Origin: Anaerolineae bacterium
GTDB lineage: Bacteria; Chloroflexota; Anaerolineae; Aggregatilineales; Phototrophicaceae
Direction: 5' to 3'
Assembly (NCBI GenBank): GCA_016789005.1
Contig: JAEURA010000334.1
Span: forward strand, 1-64,000
DNA: 64,000 bases
Positions 44,972 through 55,366 of this stretch are shown here, piece after piece. The translations under genes were made by a program, and so were the position numbers. Position 1 is the stretch's first letter, and every line of letters begins with the position of its first letter. The notes under the pieces are model-generated. The model did not search any database and had not been told where the DNA came from. It saw only the letters and a list, made by a program, of their open reading frames with translations.

Positions 44972-45979
44972 ATGACGGATAACATGACGCAGACGTATGC
45001 GATTGATGCAATTGTTGTGGGCGCCGGCATCTCCGGATTGATGGCGGCGCGCCTGCTGAAGGATGCCGGCAAAGAAGTGATCCTCATCGACAAGGGGCGC
45101 AGCGTCGGCGGACGCCTGGCGACTCGGCGGATTGGCACAGGCTCTGCCGATCACGGCGCGCAGTTCTTCACCGTACGCACCCCCGAATTCGGCGTCTACG
45201 TCGAACGCTGGCTGGCGGAAGGGCTGGTCTTCGAGTGGTCGCGCGGGTGGACGGATGGCAGCCTGATCACCACGCGCGATGGACACCCGCGCTACGCGGT
45301 GCGCGGCGGCATGAACCGGCTCGCCAAGCATGTCAGCGAAGGACTGCAAATCTTCACCGATGTGCGCGTGACGGCAGTGCGGTCGCATCTCGGTCGCTGG
45401 CACGTCGATATGGAAGGGAAGGGGCAGCTTGCAGCGTCGGCAGTGCTGCTTACGCCGCCCGTCCCACAGTCTCTCGATCTGCTGGAGGCAGGAGGCGTCG
45501 GGCTGCACGCCGAGGATGAGGCGGCGCTCAAGGCGATCCAGTACGAAATGTGTCTGTCGGCGATGCTCTTGCTGGACCGACCGATCTTCCTGCCTGCTCC
45601 CGGTGCGATCCAGCGCGAAAACGCCAACATTCACTGGATCGCCGATAACCGCGCTAAGGGCATCTCCCCGGCGGCGACGATTCTGACCATACAGGCGACC
45701 GGGATCTACAGCCGCCAGCTGTGGGACCAACCCGACGACGCCATCCTGAACGCTTTCCGTGTCGATGTGATGCCTATCCTTGGCGAAGCCAGGGTACTCG
45801 AAGCGCAGCTGAAGCGCTGGCGCTATTCCCGCCCGAGCAGCGTTTATCCGGGACGGACCCTGATCGCCCAGTCCCATGAGAATTTGCTGTTTGCAGGAGA
45901 TGCTTTCGGCGGACCGCGTCTTGAAGGGGCGGTGCTGTCCGGCTTGGCGGCGGGGCAGGTGCTTCTCGAACGCCTCTAG
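44972..45979 (+). CDS. Renalase-like FAD-dependent amine oxidase family protein
   Basis: 335 residues. The FAD motif AIVVGAGISGLMAARLLKDAG (about 13-33) and LIDKGRSVGGRLATRR (with the GR-x-x-GGR motif), DHGAQFFTVR, and the C-terminal LLFAGDAFGGPRLEGAVLSGLAAG are the renalase/NAD(P)-binding FAD protein pattern. Bacterial renalases oxidise wrongly isomerised NADH (2-DHNAD and 6-DHNAD); many homologues have no assigned role. Start codon without a strong ribosome site. The gene stands alone. Confidence 0.8.
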   Translation: MTDNMTQTYAIDAIVVGAGISGLMAARLLKDAGKEVILIDKGRSVGGRLATRRIGTGSADHGAQFFTVRTPEFGVYVERWLAEGLVFEWSRGWTDGSLITTRDGHPRYAVRGGMNRLAKHVSEGLQIFTDVRVTAVRSHLGRWHVDMEGKGQLAASAVLLTPPVPQSLDLLEAGGVGLHAEDEAALKAIQYEMCLSAMLLLDRPIFLPAPGAIQRENANIHWIADNRAKGISPAATILTIQATGIYSRQLWDQPDDAILNAFRVDVMPILGEARVLEAQLKRWRYSRPSSVYPGRTLIAQSHENLLFAGDAFGGPRLEGAVLSGLAAGQVLLERL

Positions 45980-46102
45980 GATTATATTAGGGTCTCATCA
46001 GTACCACAGGACTATGGGGACTATCCTGTTCCATAGAGTAATGTGATACTAGCGCATTGCCCGACATTGTCGTCTACATCCATTGATTAAGGCAGGAAAC
46101 CC

Positions 46103-47008
46103 ATGATCCCAGGCGAGCCGACCAGCAGAGCGACGACCCGACACCTTGAACTGCCGGAGACCGACCCGGAACCTCTGCGCTCAGCCTCCAGCGTTCAAAC
46201 CGGACCGCTGGACCTGACCCTGCCCTGGGTGGTTGAATTTCGCATCGTCGGCACGGCGACAACCCTGCAGGTCCAGGTGCGCGACGCGATGATCATCGGA
46301 CGCGGGGATGTCAGCAGCGGCTACCGCCCGGAAGTTGATCTCACCCCGTTCGACGCCTTCAGCAAGGGCGTGTCGCGCCGGCACGCTGTGATCACCATCA
46401 AGAACAACCGCCTCAGCCTGCGCGATCTGAACAGTACCAACGGCACGCGCCTGAACGGGATCATCTGCGAGCCCGGGGCAGAGAAACGTCTGCGTCATGG
46501 CGATGAACTACAGTTCGGACAGCTGCGCATGCAGATGTCTCTGGCGGTGGTGCCGTCCCAAGCCCATGCCGCGACTTCGGAAATGCCTCTGGTGACGCCG
46601 GAAGCAACCGTGCCTGTTGCCGGCAATGGACGGCGTATACTGATCGTCGAAAACGACCCGGATGTCGGCAGCGTCTTCAAAGATGCCCTGGAAGGAGTCG
46701 GCTTCCGCACGACTCTGGTCACCGATGTGACCAAGGGGCTGGGCTACGTCTTCCAGTCGATGCCTGATGCCATCGTCCTGGACATGATGCTCCCCGACAT
46801 GAACGCCCTCGACCTGGTGCGTTATGTCCGCCGACAAAAGCTGGCACACCCCGTCCCGGTGCTGGTGATCGGCGGTGGCGCGACGGGCGGCTATCAGGTC
46901 AATCAGGCGCGCGAGGCGGGTGCGGATATTGTGCTGAACAAGCCGGTCGCCGTCGCCAACCTGATTCAGGCGTTGAACACTGCCGTAAACGCCGTCAGCG
47001 CCGGCTGA
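46103..47008 (+). CDS. FHA-receiver fusion protein
   Basis: 301 residues. FHA domain about 44-145: MIIGRGD, SKGVSRRHAVIT with the Ser-Arg-Arg-His core, RDLNSTNGTRLNG. A linker leads to a receiver domain about 177-297 with ILIVENDPD, phosphoacceptor Asp227 in IVLDMMLPD, and Lys280 in LNKPV. The position normally held by Thr/Ser (after strand 4) is Gly258 in LVIGGGA, which may weaken phosphorylation signalling. The protein can therefore join phosphothreonine (Hanks kinase) and aspartyl-phosphate signals. No output domain. A hairpin overlaps its stop codon. Confidence 0.88.
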   Translation: MIPGEPTSRATTRHLELPETDPEPLRSASSVQTGPLDLTLPWVVEFRIVGTATTLQVQVRDAMIIGRGDVSSGYRPEVDLTPFDAFSKGVSRRHAVITIKNNRLSLRDLNSTNGTRLNGIICEPGAEKRLRHGDELQFGQLRMQMSLAVVPSQAHAATSEMPLVTPEATVPVAGNGRRILIVENDPDVGSVFKDALEGVGFRTTLVTDVTKGLGYVFQSMPDAIVLDMMLPDMNALDLVRYVRRQKLAHPVPVLVIGGGATGGYQVNQAREAGADIVLNKPVAVANLIQALNTAVNAVSAG

Positions 47009-47028
47009 CGGCGCGTCCTGTCGGACGC
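46990..47028 (+). terminator. Two adjacent hairpins at the end of the FHA-receiver gene
   Basis: CGCCGTCAGC (46,990-46,999) and GCTGACGGCG (47,004-47,013) form a perfect 10-bp stem that includes the TGA stop at 47,006. A second small stem uses GCGTCC (47,013-47,018) and GGACGC (47,023-47,028). There is no T-run, but pyrimidines (CTCTCTCTCC) follow. Confidence 0.45.
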
Positions 47029-47091
47029 TGCCTCTCTCTCCATTCATTTTAATGATACTATAAGGTACAGACGCCCCAGCGTCAGTCACCC

Positions 47092-47120
47092 TTGACTTGC
47101 CAAGGGGAGACTGCTACTAT
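47092..47120 (+). promoter_or_regulatory. Main promoter of the ribosomal superoperon
   Basis: TTGACT (47,092-47,097), 17-bp spacer, TACTAT (47,115-47,120); each hexamer matches 5 of 6. Transcription should start near 47,127, leaving a leader of about 188 nt before rpsL. Confidence 0.8.
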
Positions 47121-47126
47121 GCTTGG

Positions 47127-47314
47127 CAGCACGTACGGTACACACCCTTTCCGAAGGCAATGGCGTACCGAACTGAGCGAGTGGTGGCGAAAGCGTTCCG
47201 CATAGCGGTCTGGCTCGCCACGGGGTAGGGTGCATAGAGGCGTTCCGGGATAAAAGCCGATCGCCTTTTTGCGTGCCTAGCGCAAGCTAGCCAGTGATTT
47301 TTGTGGAGTGTTTT
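47127..47314 (+). promoter_or_regulatory. Structured 5' leader of rpsL with a possible 22-residue upstream ORF
   Basis: Pairings seen: CGGTAC (47,136-47,141) with GTACCG (47,165-47,170); CACCCT (47,143-47,148) with AGGGTG (47,227-47,232); GTGGCGA (47,184-47,190) with TCGCCAC (47,215-47,221); and CTAGC/GCTAG around a GCAA tetraloop just before the ribosome site (47,277-47,290). A short ORF (ATG 47,160 to TAG 47,228, MAYRTERVVAKAFRIAVWLATG) begins 2 nt after GAAGG and overlaps two stems. The gene-free stretch 47,009-47,314 holds this leader, the promoter and the hairpins above. An autoregulation role is inferred. Confidence 0.4.
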
Positions 47315-47764
47315 ATGCCGACAATCAACCAACTGGTGCGCAAGGGACGAAAAGCGAAGAAGTCGAAGAGTAAGGCTCCTGCGCTTCAGTACACCTTGAA
47401 CGTTTACCAGCAGCGGCGCACCCGTCGCCGCAAGGGCGCACCACAGAAGCGTGGGGTGTGCACAGTTGTGAAGACGATGACCCCTAAGAAGCCGAATTCG
47501 GCGCTGCGTAAAGTGGCGCGCGTGCGGCTTTCGAACGGGATCGAAGTGACCGCCTATATCCCGGGTGAGGGACACAGCCTGCAGGAACACAGCGTCGTGC
47601 TGGTGCGCGGCGGGCGTGTTCGCGACCTGCCGGGCGTCCGCTATCACATCGTGCGCGGAACACTCGACACGGATGGCGTCAAGAACCGTCAGCAGGGGCG
47701 CAGCAAGTATGGCTCCAAGCGTCCGAAACCGGGTCAGGCTGCTGCCGGCGCGAAGAAGAAGTAA
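47315..47764 (+). CDS. rpsL: 30S ribosomal protein S12
   Basis: 149 residues, longer than the usual 123-137. [11 protein letters not shown] at the start, [11 protein letters not shown] (with the streptomycin-site lysine), [24 protein letters not shown] and [11 protein letters not shown] are canonical. An extra stretch of about 15 residues ([15 protein letters not shown]) lies between KAPAL and [10 protein letters not shown], where E. coli and Thermus have none, and the C-terminus has a short Ala/Lys tail. The start ATG 47,315 has GGAG upstream. Confidence 0.97.
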   Translation: MPTINQLVRKGRKAKKSKSKAPALQYTLNVYQQRRTRRRKGAPQKRGVCTVVKTMTPKKPNSALRKVARVRLSNGIEVTAYIPGEGHSLQEHSVVLVRGGRVRDLPGVRYHIVRGTLDTDGVKNRQQGRSKYGSKRPKPGQAAAGAKKK

Positions 47765-47776
47765 AGGGTAGGAACG

Positions 47777-48244
47777 ATGCCTCGACGCAAAAGCCCACCG
47801 AAGCGGATCACGCCGGTGGATAACCGCTACAACAGCCTGCACATTGCCATGATCATCAATCGTATGATGGTCGGCGGCAAGAAGAGCACGGCGCAGAGCA
47901 TCATGTATCGCGCGATGGAGATCATCGAAGAACGTGCCAAGCGCAATCCTGTCGAAGTGCTCGAACAGGCGCTGCGCAACGTGACTCCGGCGATTGAAGT
48001 GAAGCCGATGCGCGTCGGCGGCGCCACCTACCAGGTTCCCGTCGAAGTTCCAACGGAACGCGGGACAACCCTGGCGATGCGCTGGATTCTGGACAATGCT
48101 CGTTCGCGCGGCGGACGCAGCATGTCGGACAAGCTGGCGAACGAGCTGCTGGATGCCTTCAACGGGCAGGGCGCGTCCGTCAAGAAGAAGGACGATACGC
48201 ATCGTATGGCGGAAGCCAACCGCGCTTTTGCCCACTTCCGTTAA
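47777..48244 (+). CDS. rpsG: 30S ribosomal protein S7
   Basis: 155 residues, the standard length. MPRRKSPPKR, NRMMVGGKKSTAQSIMYRAME, NVTPAIEVKPMRVGGATYQVP and the C-terminal HRMAEANRAFAHFR are diagnostic. S7 nucleates the 30S head and in E. coli represses the str operon by binding the S12-S7 intergenic region; here that gap is only 12 bp, so any such control would have to use other RNA, perhaps the rpsL leader. Confidence 0.98.
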   Translation: MPRRKSPPKRITPVDNRYNSLHIAMIINRMMVGGKKSTAQSIMYRAMEIIEERAKRNPVEVLEQALRNVTPAIEVKPMRVGGATYQVPVEVPTERGTTLAMRWILDNARSRGGRSMSDKLANELLDAFNGQGASVKKKDDTHRMAEANRAFAHFR

Positions 48245-48336
48245 GGTAAGGGGCAGGCGCTAGAACGCACGGGCTGAGGACCGGCTGACGGTCTGAAGCC
48301 CACGCGCAATGAATGCAAGCCAGGCTACAAGAGACA

Positions 48337-50442
48337 ATGGCGAAGAAAACAGAACAAGCATACGACATCAATAAAGTCCGCAACATCGGTATCATCGCGC
48401 ACATTGATGCCGGCAAGACGACGACGACCGAACGTGTTCTGTACTATACCGGTATGGTGCACAAGATCGGCGAAGTCCACGACGGCGCAGCGACCACCGA
48501 CTACATGGAGCAGGAACGCGAGCGCGGCATCACGATCACCGCGGCAGCGGTCACGGCGTCCTGGAAGGGACACCAGGTCAACATCATCGATACCCCCGGA
48601 CACGTCGATTTCACCGCTGAAGTGCAGCGCAGCCTGCGCGTGCTCGATGGTGGTGTGGTGGTGTTCGACGGCGTTGCCGGTGTTGAACCGCAGTCAGAGA
48701 CGGTGTGGCGTCAGGCGAATCAGTACAGCGTCCCGCGCATCTGCTTCATCAACAAGATGGATCGCGTCGGCGCGAACTTCAACCGCTGCGTGGACATGAT
48801 CGTCGAGCGTCTGCACGGCAACCCGGTTCCGCTTCAGTTCCCGATGGGTGAAGGGGCGGAATTTGCAGGCATCGTCGATCTTCTGGCGATGCAGCTGGTC
48901 ACCTATGGCAACGATCTGGGTACGGCGATTGAAGTCCACCCCATCCCGGAAAGCCTTCGGGAAGAGGCGGAGACGCGGCGCGCCGAGATGATCGAAAAGA
49001 TCGTCGAGAATGACGATTATCTGACCGAGAAGTATCTGATGGGTGAAGAGATCACCACAGAAGAGCTTCTGCCGGCGCTGCGCGACGCCACCATCAAGGG
49101 TAAGGTGCACCCGGTGCTGTGCGGGTCGGCGCTCAAGAACAAGGGCGTTCAGCTGATGCTGGACAAGGTTGTCGAGCTTCTGCCTTCGCCTCTGGATATT
49201 CCAGCGGTGCGCGGGCTGGACCCGAAAACCGATGCTGAACTGGTCCGCACTGCCAGCGATGAAGAACCGACGGCGGCGCTGGTCTTCAAGATTCTGACCG
49301 ACCCGTATGTCGGACGCCTGGCGTTCTTCCGCGTGTATTCCGGCGTCGTGCGCGTCGGTACGACGATGCTGAACACCACCAAGGGTCAGCGCGAGCGTAT
49401 CGGACGCATCGTCCGGATGTTCGCGGCGAACCGTGAAGACATCGAAGAAGTGCACGCGGGGGACATCGCGGCGGTGCTGGCGCTCAAAGAGAGCTTTACC
49501 GGCGATACGCTCAGCGAGATGGAAAACCCCATCGTGCTGGAGAAGATCTCCTTCCCGGAACCCGTCATTGAAGTCGCCATCGAGCCGAACACCAAGGGCG
49601 ACCAGGACAAGATGGGTATGGCGCTCCGCCGGTTGGCGGAAGAAGACCCCACCTTCCGTATTGAGGTGGACGACAAGCTCGGTCAGACCAAGATCAAGGG
49701 CATGGGCGAGCTGCATCTGGAGATCATCGTTGATCGCATGATGCGTGAGTTTGGCGTCCAGGCGTCGGTCGGTCGTCCGCGCGTGGCGTATCGCGAAGCG
49801 ATCACCAAAGCGGTTCGCATCGATACGACCTTCAAGCGCCAGACCGGTGGTTCGGGTCAGTACGCCCGCGTCGTCATCGAATACGAGCCACTCACCGACG
49901 AGGAACTGCCGCTGGCGAAAGACGGGCTGCTGTTCGTGGAAGCCATCAAGGGCGGGTCTATCCCGCGCGAGTTCATCCGTCCGACGGAGAACGGCATTCG
50001 CGAAGCCATGTCCGGCGGCGTGCTGGCGGGCTATCCGGTGGTCGGGCTGAAGGCGTCGCTCGTCGATGGCTCGTACCACGAAGTGGACTCCAGCGATATC
50101 GCCTTCAAGGTCGCCGGTTCGATGTCCCTGAAGGATGGCGTCCATAAGGGCAAGCCGGTGCTGCTGGAGCCGACGATGAAAGTTGAGGTCAATGTGCCGG
50201 ATGAATATACCGGTACAGTGGTCGGCGATCTGTCGTCGCGGCGTGGGATCATCGCCGGGATGGAAACGCGCGGCGCAGGGGCAACTGCTGTGCGCGCCAA
50301 CGTTCCGCTGGGCGAGATGTTCGGTTATGCGACGCAGATTCGCAATATGACGCAGGGGCGCGGCAGCTTCACGATGGAATTCGAGAAGTACAGCATCGCG
50401 CCGCAGACCATCGCCGACGAAGTGATCAAGGGCGCAGGCTAG
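48337..50442 (+). CDS. fusA: Elongation factor G
   Basis: 701 residues from ATG 48,337, selected because the N-terminus then reads [20 protein letters not shown]. Walker [13 protein letters not shown], switch [15 protein letters not shown] and the domain [11 protein letters not shown] region are standard. It drives translocation with GTP. A 92-bp gap with a small G/C hairpin separates it from rpsG. Only one fusA is in the window. Confidence 0.98.
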   Translation: MAKKTEQAYDINKVRNIGIIAHIDAGKTTTTERVLYYTGMVHKIGEVHDGAATTDYMEQERERGITITAAAVTASWKGHQVNIIDTPGHVDFTAEVQRSLRVLDGGVVVFDGVAGVEPQSETVWRQANQYSVPRICFINKMDRVGANFNRCVDMIVERLHGNPVPLQFPMGEGAEFAGIVDLLAMQLVTYGNDLGTAIEVHPIPESLREEAETRRAEMIEKIVENDDYLTEKYLMGEEITTEELLPALRDATIKGKVHPVLCGSALKNKGVQLMLDKVVELLPSPLDIPAVRGLDPKTDAELVRTASDEEPTAALVFKILTDPYVGRLAFFRVYSGVVRVGTTMLNTTKGQRERIGRIVRMFAANREDIEEVHAGDIAAVLALKESFTGDTLSEMENPIVLEKISFPEPVIEVAIEPNTKGDQDKMGMALRRLAEEDPTFRIEVDDKLGQTKIKGMGELHLEIIVDRMMREFGVQASVGRPRVAYREAITKAVRIDTTFKRQTGGSGQYARVVIEYEPLTDEELPLAKDGLLFVEAIKGGSIPREFIRPTENGIREAMSGGVLAGYPVVGLKASLVDGSYHEVDSSDIAFKVAGSMSLKDGVHKGKPVLLEPTMKVEVNVPDEYTGTVVGDLSSRRGIIAGMETRGAGATAVRANVPLGEMFGYATQIRNMTQGRGSFTMEFEKYSIAPQTIADEVIKGAG

Positions 50443-50467
50443 AGGTCATCCTGACCTCCTCCAATGA

Positions 50468-50488
50468 GGCGGCGCGACCAGCGCCGCC
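50468..50488 (+). other. Hairpin between fusA and tuf
   Basis: GGCGGCGC (50,468-50,475) and GCGCCGCC (50,481-50,488) form a perfect 8-bp stem with a GACCA loop; a 6-bp AGGTCA/TGACCT stem lies just upstream. There is no T-run, so it may be a processing or attenuation signal rather than a terminator. Confidence 0.5.
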
Positions 50489-50536
50489 GATGTGTTTGAT
50501 GAGATAGAGAAGCACGAAAAGCAAGAGGAACGAAAA

Positions 50537-51736
<1,200 letters not shown>

Positions 51737-51767
51737 CCGTTCGCGAAGATCAGCAACTCCGCGTCGT

Positions 51768-51814
51768 GATGCCGGGCGCCTGTGACAGGGAACACCCCAC
51801 AGCAGCCCGGCGTC
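51768..51814 (+). other. Long hairpin upstream of rpsJ
   Basis: GATGCCGGGC (51,768-51,777) and GCCCGGCGTC (51,805-51,814) pair over 10 bp with one G-U pair, with a 27-nt loop. It lies 45 bp before the rpsJ start, where E. coli has the L4-controlled S10 leader. No similarity to that RNA was judged, only position. Confidence 0.45.
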
Positions 51815-51859
51815 GCTTCTGAGGAGCGCGCGGGAACGCGGAGCAAAGGGATAAACAGA

Positions 51860-52168
51860 ATGTTCAAAAACAAGATACGCATCCGTTTGAAGGCATATGA
51901 TCACCGCGTGCTGGACCAGTCGGCACAGCGCATCGTCGAGACGGCGGAGCGCACCGGGGCGCGTGTGATCGGTCCCGTGCCGTTGCCGACTCGGCTCGAA
52001 CGGTTCACCGTGCGGCGCTCCTCGTTCATCGACAAGGACTCGCACGAGCACTTCGAGATTCGCACGCATAAGCGTCTGCTCGATGTGCTGGACCCGGACA
52101 GCAAGACGATTGACACGCTGATGCGTCTGAATCTCCCAGCAGGTGTGGACATCGAGATCAAGATCTAG
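51860..52168 (+). CDS. rpsJ: 30S ribosomal protein S10
   Basis: 102 residues from ATG 51,860, the standard length. [60 protein letters not shown] and GVDIEIKI are canonical. First gene of the S10 cluster. In-frame upstream codons lack a matching sequence and a good ribosome site. Confidence 0.98.
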   Translation: MFKNKIRIRLKAYDHRVLDQSAQRIVETAERTGARVIGPVPLPTRLERFTVRRSSFIDKDSHEHFEIRTHKRLLDVLDPDSKTIDTLMRLNLPAGVDIEIKI

Positions 52169-52260
52169 TCTCGCAAGCGGGTCAAGCCTACCCGCCAATA
52201 CGAGGTCGCTCGATGGAGTACGGGGGTATCAGCACCCCCTTCGGAAGGAACGAAAAAGGC

Positions 52261-52902
52261 ATGAAGGGCATTATCGGTCGTAAGGTGGGCATGACCCAGG
52301 TCTTCGACAACAGCGGGAACGCCGTTCCCGTGACGGTCATCCAGGCGGGTCCATGCTATGTCACCCAGGTGCGGACCGCCGATAAGGACGGCTACACGGC
52401 TGTGCAGCTGGGCTTCGGCGAAACCAAACCGCAGCGCCTGACCAAGGGCCGCCTGGGGCACTTGAAGCGGAACAATCTTCCGGCGCTGAAGGTCCTGCGC
52501 GAATTTCGCCTGAAGAACGGCGAGGTGGACGTGGCTGAAGGGCAGGAAGTGAAATGTGACGTGTTCATCGTGGGTGAACGCGTCGACGTGATCGGCACGA
52601 GCAAGGGACGCGGTTTCACAGGCACGATCAAGCGGCATGGGTTCAATCGCCAGCCGAAGACTCATGGTCAGTCCGACCGTGAACGTGCGCCGGGTTCGGT
52701 GGGCGCAGGCTCCACCCCAGGGCGCACCTACATCGGAACTCGCATGTCGGGGCGCTCCGGCAACGAGCGCGTCACCTCGGAAAACCTGGAGGTGATCGTG
52801 ATTGACAGCGCACGCAACCTGCTCGCAGTTCGGGGATCCATTCCCGGCACGAACGGCGGAATCGTGGTGGTGAAACCCGCCCGTCCGCGTCGTCGCAAGT
52901 AG
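52261..52902 (+). CDS. rplC: 50S ribosomal protein L3
   Basis: 213 residues from ATG 52,261 (MKGIIGRKVGMTQVF). GTSKGRGFTGTIKRHGF, SVGAGSTPGRTYIGTRMSGR and the C-terminal SIPGTNGGIVVVKPA loop, including the residues that reach the peptidyl-transferase centre, are all present. GGAAGGAACG lies upstream of the start. Confidence 0.98.
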   Translation: MKGIIGRKVGMTQVFDNSGNAVPVTVIQAGPCYVTQVRTADKDGYTAVQLGFGETKPQRLTKGRLGHLKRNNLPALKVLREFRLKNGEVDVAEGQEVKCDVFIVGERVDVIGTSKGRGFTGTIKRHGFNRQPKTHGQSDRERAPGSVGAGSTPGRTYIGTRMSGRSGNERVTSENLEVIVIDSARNLLAVRGSIPGTNGGIVVVKPARPRRRK

Positions 52903-52915
52903 GCGAGGAGGTGAG

Positions 52916-53563
52916 ATGATGAGTATGCAGGTTCCAGTCCTGAATATGAACGGTCAGCAGGTCTCCACCATCGATCTGCCTGCCGATATTTTCGATGTCG
53001 AAGTCAACAAGGGGCTGATGCATCAGGCGTATGTGCGCCAGATGGCAGGGCTTCGCCTGGGGACGCACAAGGTTCAGCGGCGTGGTGAGGTCAGCCTGAC
53101 GACGGCGAAGATGTACCGTCAGAAGGGCACCGGTCGCGCGCGTCATGGGTCGCACAGCGCCACGCAGTTCGTGGGCGGCGGTCGCCCGATGGGTCCGCGC
53201 CCCCGCAAGTACTTCATGGACATGCCCAAGAAAATGCGCCGGGGCGCGGTGCGCAGTGCATTGACCGCCCTGCTTCGCGACAAGCAGCTGATCTTCGTGG
53301 ATCGCCTGACCATGGCGCAGCCGAAGACCAAAGAAGCGAATCGCGTGCTGAATGCCCTGACGGGCGGCGGCAGCAAGTTGGTCCTGGTCGCCGAACGCAG
53401 CGAGAACGTGCAGCGCAGTGTAAACAACCTGCCGGACGCCAAGACGCTGCGCGCCAGCTACCTGAACATCCGCGACCTGCTTCAGTTTGACCACGTGGTC
53501 GTGCCGCTCGACGCGCTGGATGTGATCAAGCGCATCTGGGGCAACGAGAAGGGAGCGGAATGA
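52916..53563 (+). CDS. rplD: 50S ribosomal protein L4
   Basis: 215 residues from ATG 52,916 (AGGAGG 5 nt upstream). The extended loop RQKGTGRARHGSHSATQFVGGGRPMGPRPR, which lines the exit tunnel, and DRLTMAQPKTKEANRVL are typical. In E. coli L4 also regulates the S10 operon; whether this one does is unknown. Confidence 0.97.
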   Translation: MMSMQVPVLNMNGQQVSTIDLPADIFDVEVNKGLMHQAYVRQMAGLRLGTHKVQRRGEVSLTTAKMYRQKGTGRARHGSHSATQFVGGGRPMGPRPRKYFMDMPKKMRRGAVRSALTALLRDKQLIFVDRLTMAQPKTKEANRVLNALTGGGSKLVLVAERSENVQRSVNNLPDAKTLRASYLNIRDLLQFDHVVVPLDALDVIKRIWGNEKGAE

Positions 53564-53564
53564 G

Positions 53565-53858
53565 ATGGCGCTGCATCTTTACGATGTGATCCTTCGCCCG
53601 GTCGTGACCGAGAAGTCGAACATCATGACCGATGAGAACGGTCAGTACGTCTTCGAAGTCCACCCCGATGCGAACAAGCAGCAGATCCGCGAGGCGGTGG
53701 AAACCATCTTCGAAAAGCGGGTGAAGAAGGTCAACACCATGATCATGCCCGCCAAGCGCGGTTTTCGTGGACGCCGCACCTACATGCGCTCCAAGCAGTG
53801 GAAGAAAGCTGTTGTGACGCTGGAAGCCGGCGAGCGCATCGAGTTGTTCGAAGTCTAA
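53565..53858 (+). CDS. rplW: 50S ribosomal protein L23
   Basis: 97 residues. [34 protein letters not shown] and [18 protein letters not shown] are diagnostic. L23 sits at the tunnel exit and docks trigger factor and SRP. It starts 1 bp after rplD ends. Confidence 0.97.
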   Translation: MALHLYDVILRPVVTEKSNIMTDENGQYVFEVHPDANKQQIREAVETIFEKRVKKVNTMIMPAKRGFRGRRTYMRSKQWKKAVVTLEAGERIELFEV

Positions 53859-53875
53859 AGGCGGGACGAGACATT

Positions 53876-54709
53876 ATGCCGGTCAAAGCGTACAAGCCCA
53901 CCTCGGCAGGTCGCCGGGGAATGACAGGGCACTCATTCGAGGAAATCACCAAGAAGAAGCCGGAGCGCTCGCTGACAGAGGCGATCCGCAAGAGCGGCGG
54001 ACGCAACGCACAGGGGCGTCTGACGGTGCGGCATCGCGGCGGCGGTCACAAGCGGCGCTACCGCATCATCGATTTCAAGCGCAACAAGTTCGACGCGGTG
54101 GCGCAGGTCACGGCGATTGAATACGATCCCAACCGCTCGGCGCGCATCGCGCTGGTGGAATACAGCGATGGCGAGAAGCGCTACATCATCGCCCCGCTCG
54201 GTCTGAAGGTCGGCGACCGTATCGCCAACGGCGATGCTGCCGAACTGCGACCGGGCAACGCGCTGCACATCCGCGATATTCCCGTCGGCACGCAGATTCA
54301 CAACGTGGAACTGCTGCCTGGGCAGGGTGGACAGCTGGCACGTGCGGCGGGCGTTTCGGCGCAGTTGATGGCGAAAGAGGGCATCTACGCTCAAATTCGT
54401 CTGCCGAGCGGCGAAGTGCGCATGGTGCACGAGCTGTGCATGGCGACCATCGGTCAGGTTGGCAACACCGACCACGGCAACATCAACCTGGGCAAGGCTG
54501 GACGCCGCCGCTGGATGGGCTGGCGCCCAACGGTTCGTGGTATTGCGATGGACCCGTCGGGTCACCCGCATGGTGGTGGTGAAGGTCGTTCGGGTATCGG
54601 TCTGCCTGGTCCCAAGACTCCCTGGGGCAAGCCTGCTCTGGGCAAGCGCACCCGCCGGAACAAGCGTACCGATAAATTCATCGTCCGCCGACGCGGCAAG
54701 CGGCGCTAA
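53876..54709 (+). CDS. rplB: 50S ribosomal protein L2
   Basis: 277 residues from ATG 53,876 ([15 protein letters not shown]), preceded by [42 protein letters not shown] and the C-terminal [18 protein letters not shown] loop with the conserved histidine used near the peptidyl-transferase centre are present. Standard length. Confidence 0.98.
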   Translation: MPVKAYKPTSAGRRGMTGHSFEEITKKKPERSLTEAIRKSGGRNAQGRLTVRHRGGGHKRRYRIIDFKRNKFDAVAQVTAIEYDPNRSARIALVEYSDGEKRYIIAPLGLKVGDRIANGDAAELRPGNALHIRDIPVGTQIHNVELLPGQGGQLARAAGVSAQLMAKEGIYAQIRLPSGEVRMVHELCMATIGQVGNTDHGNINLGKAGRRRWMGWRPTVRGIAMDPSGHPHGGGEGRSGIGLPGPKTPWGKPALGKRTRRNKRTDKFIVRRRGKRR

Positions 54710-54735
54710 TCGAGCCGTGAAGTGAGGGAACTGCG

Positions 54736-55008
54736 ATGTCACGTTCGCTGAAAAAAGGTCCCTTTGTGGACGCGAAGCTGCTGCAAAAGGTGGACAAGCT
54801 GAACACCGACGGCAAGAAGGCGGTCATCCGCACTTGGAGTCGCGCCAGCACTGTCTTCCCGCAGATGGTCGGTCATACGATCGCCGTGCATGACGGACGC
54901 CGTCACGTGCCGATCTATATCACCGAGAACATGGTTGGTCACAAGCTCGGCGAATTTGCCCCGACGCGCACGTATCGCGGGCATCTGGTCGAGAAGAAGA
55001 AGAAGTAA
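54736..55008 (+). CDS. rpsS: 30S ribosomal protein S19
   Basis: 90 residues, complete and canonical: [60 protein letters not shown]. The second residue region MSRSLKKGP is the family start. Confidence 0.98.
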   Translation: MSRSLKKGPFVDAKLLQKVDKLNTDGKKAVIRTWSRASTVFPQMVGHTIAVHDGRRHVPIYITENMVGHKLGEFAPTRTYRGHLVEKKKK

Positions 55009-55022
55009 CGAGGGGGTAGATC

Positions 55023-55364
55023 ATGGAAGTGAAGGCTCATCTGAGCTATGCGTCGATCTCCCCGCAGAAGCTGCGCCTGGTCATCGATCAGGTGCGGGGA
55101 ATGGGCGCGGAACAGGCGCTGACGGTGCTGCAATACATGCCGCAGAAGGGCGCCGCCATCGTGCATAAGCTGGTGTCTTCGGCGCTGGCGAATGCTGAGA
55201 ACAATTTTGATCTTGAACGCGGTGATATGCAGATCAAGACGATCTTCGCCAATGGCGGACCGATGCTCAAGCGGTTCAAGGCGGGGGCGCGCGGGCGCTA
55301 CAAGCCGCGCAAGCGCCGTACCTCGCACCTGACGGTGGTGCTCGCCGAGCGGGAAGGGAAATAA
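55023..55364 (+). CDS. rplV: 50S ribosomal protein L22
   Basis: 113 residues. VKAHLSYASISPQKLRLVID, VHKLVSSALANAENNF and the C-terminal RGRYKPRKRRTSHLTVVL hairpin, which lines the exit tunnel, are normal. Ribosome site GAGGGG precedes the ATG. Confidence 0.97.
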   Translation: MEVKAHLSYASISPQKLRLVIDQVRGMGAEQALTVLQYMPQKGAAIVHKLVSSALANAENNFDLERGDMQIKTIFANGGPMLKRFKAGARGRYKPRKRRTSHLTVVLAEREGK

Positions 55365-55366
55365 GG

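Noticed and set aside
47119-47205. Short frame MLGSTYGTHPF beginning inside the rpsL promoter
   Set aside because: Its ATG overlaps the -10 box (47,115-47,120), so the main promoter would not transcribe it.
48694-50145. Very long minus-strand frames opposite fusA and tuf
   Set aside because: They are shadows of GC-rich coding DNA with His/Arg-rich translations and no family match, while the plus strand encodes universal translation factors.
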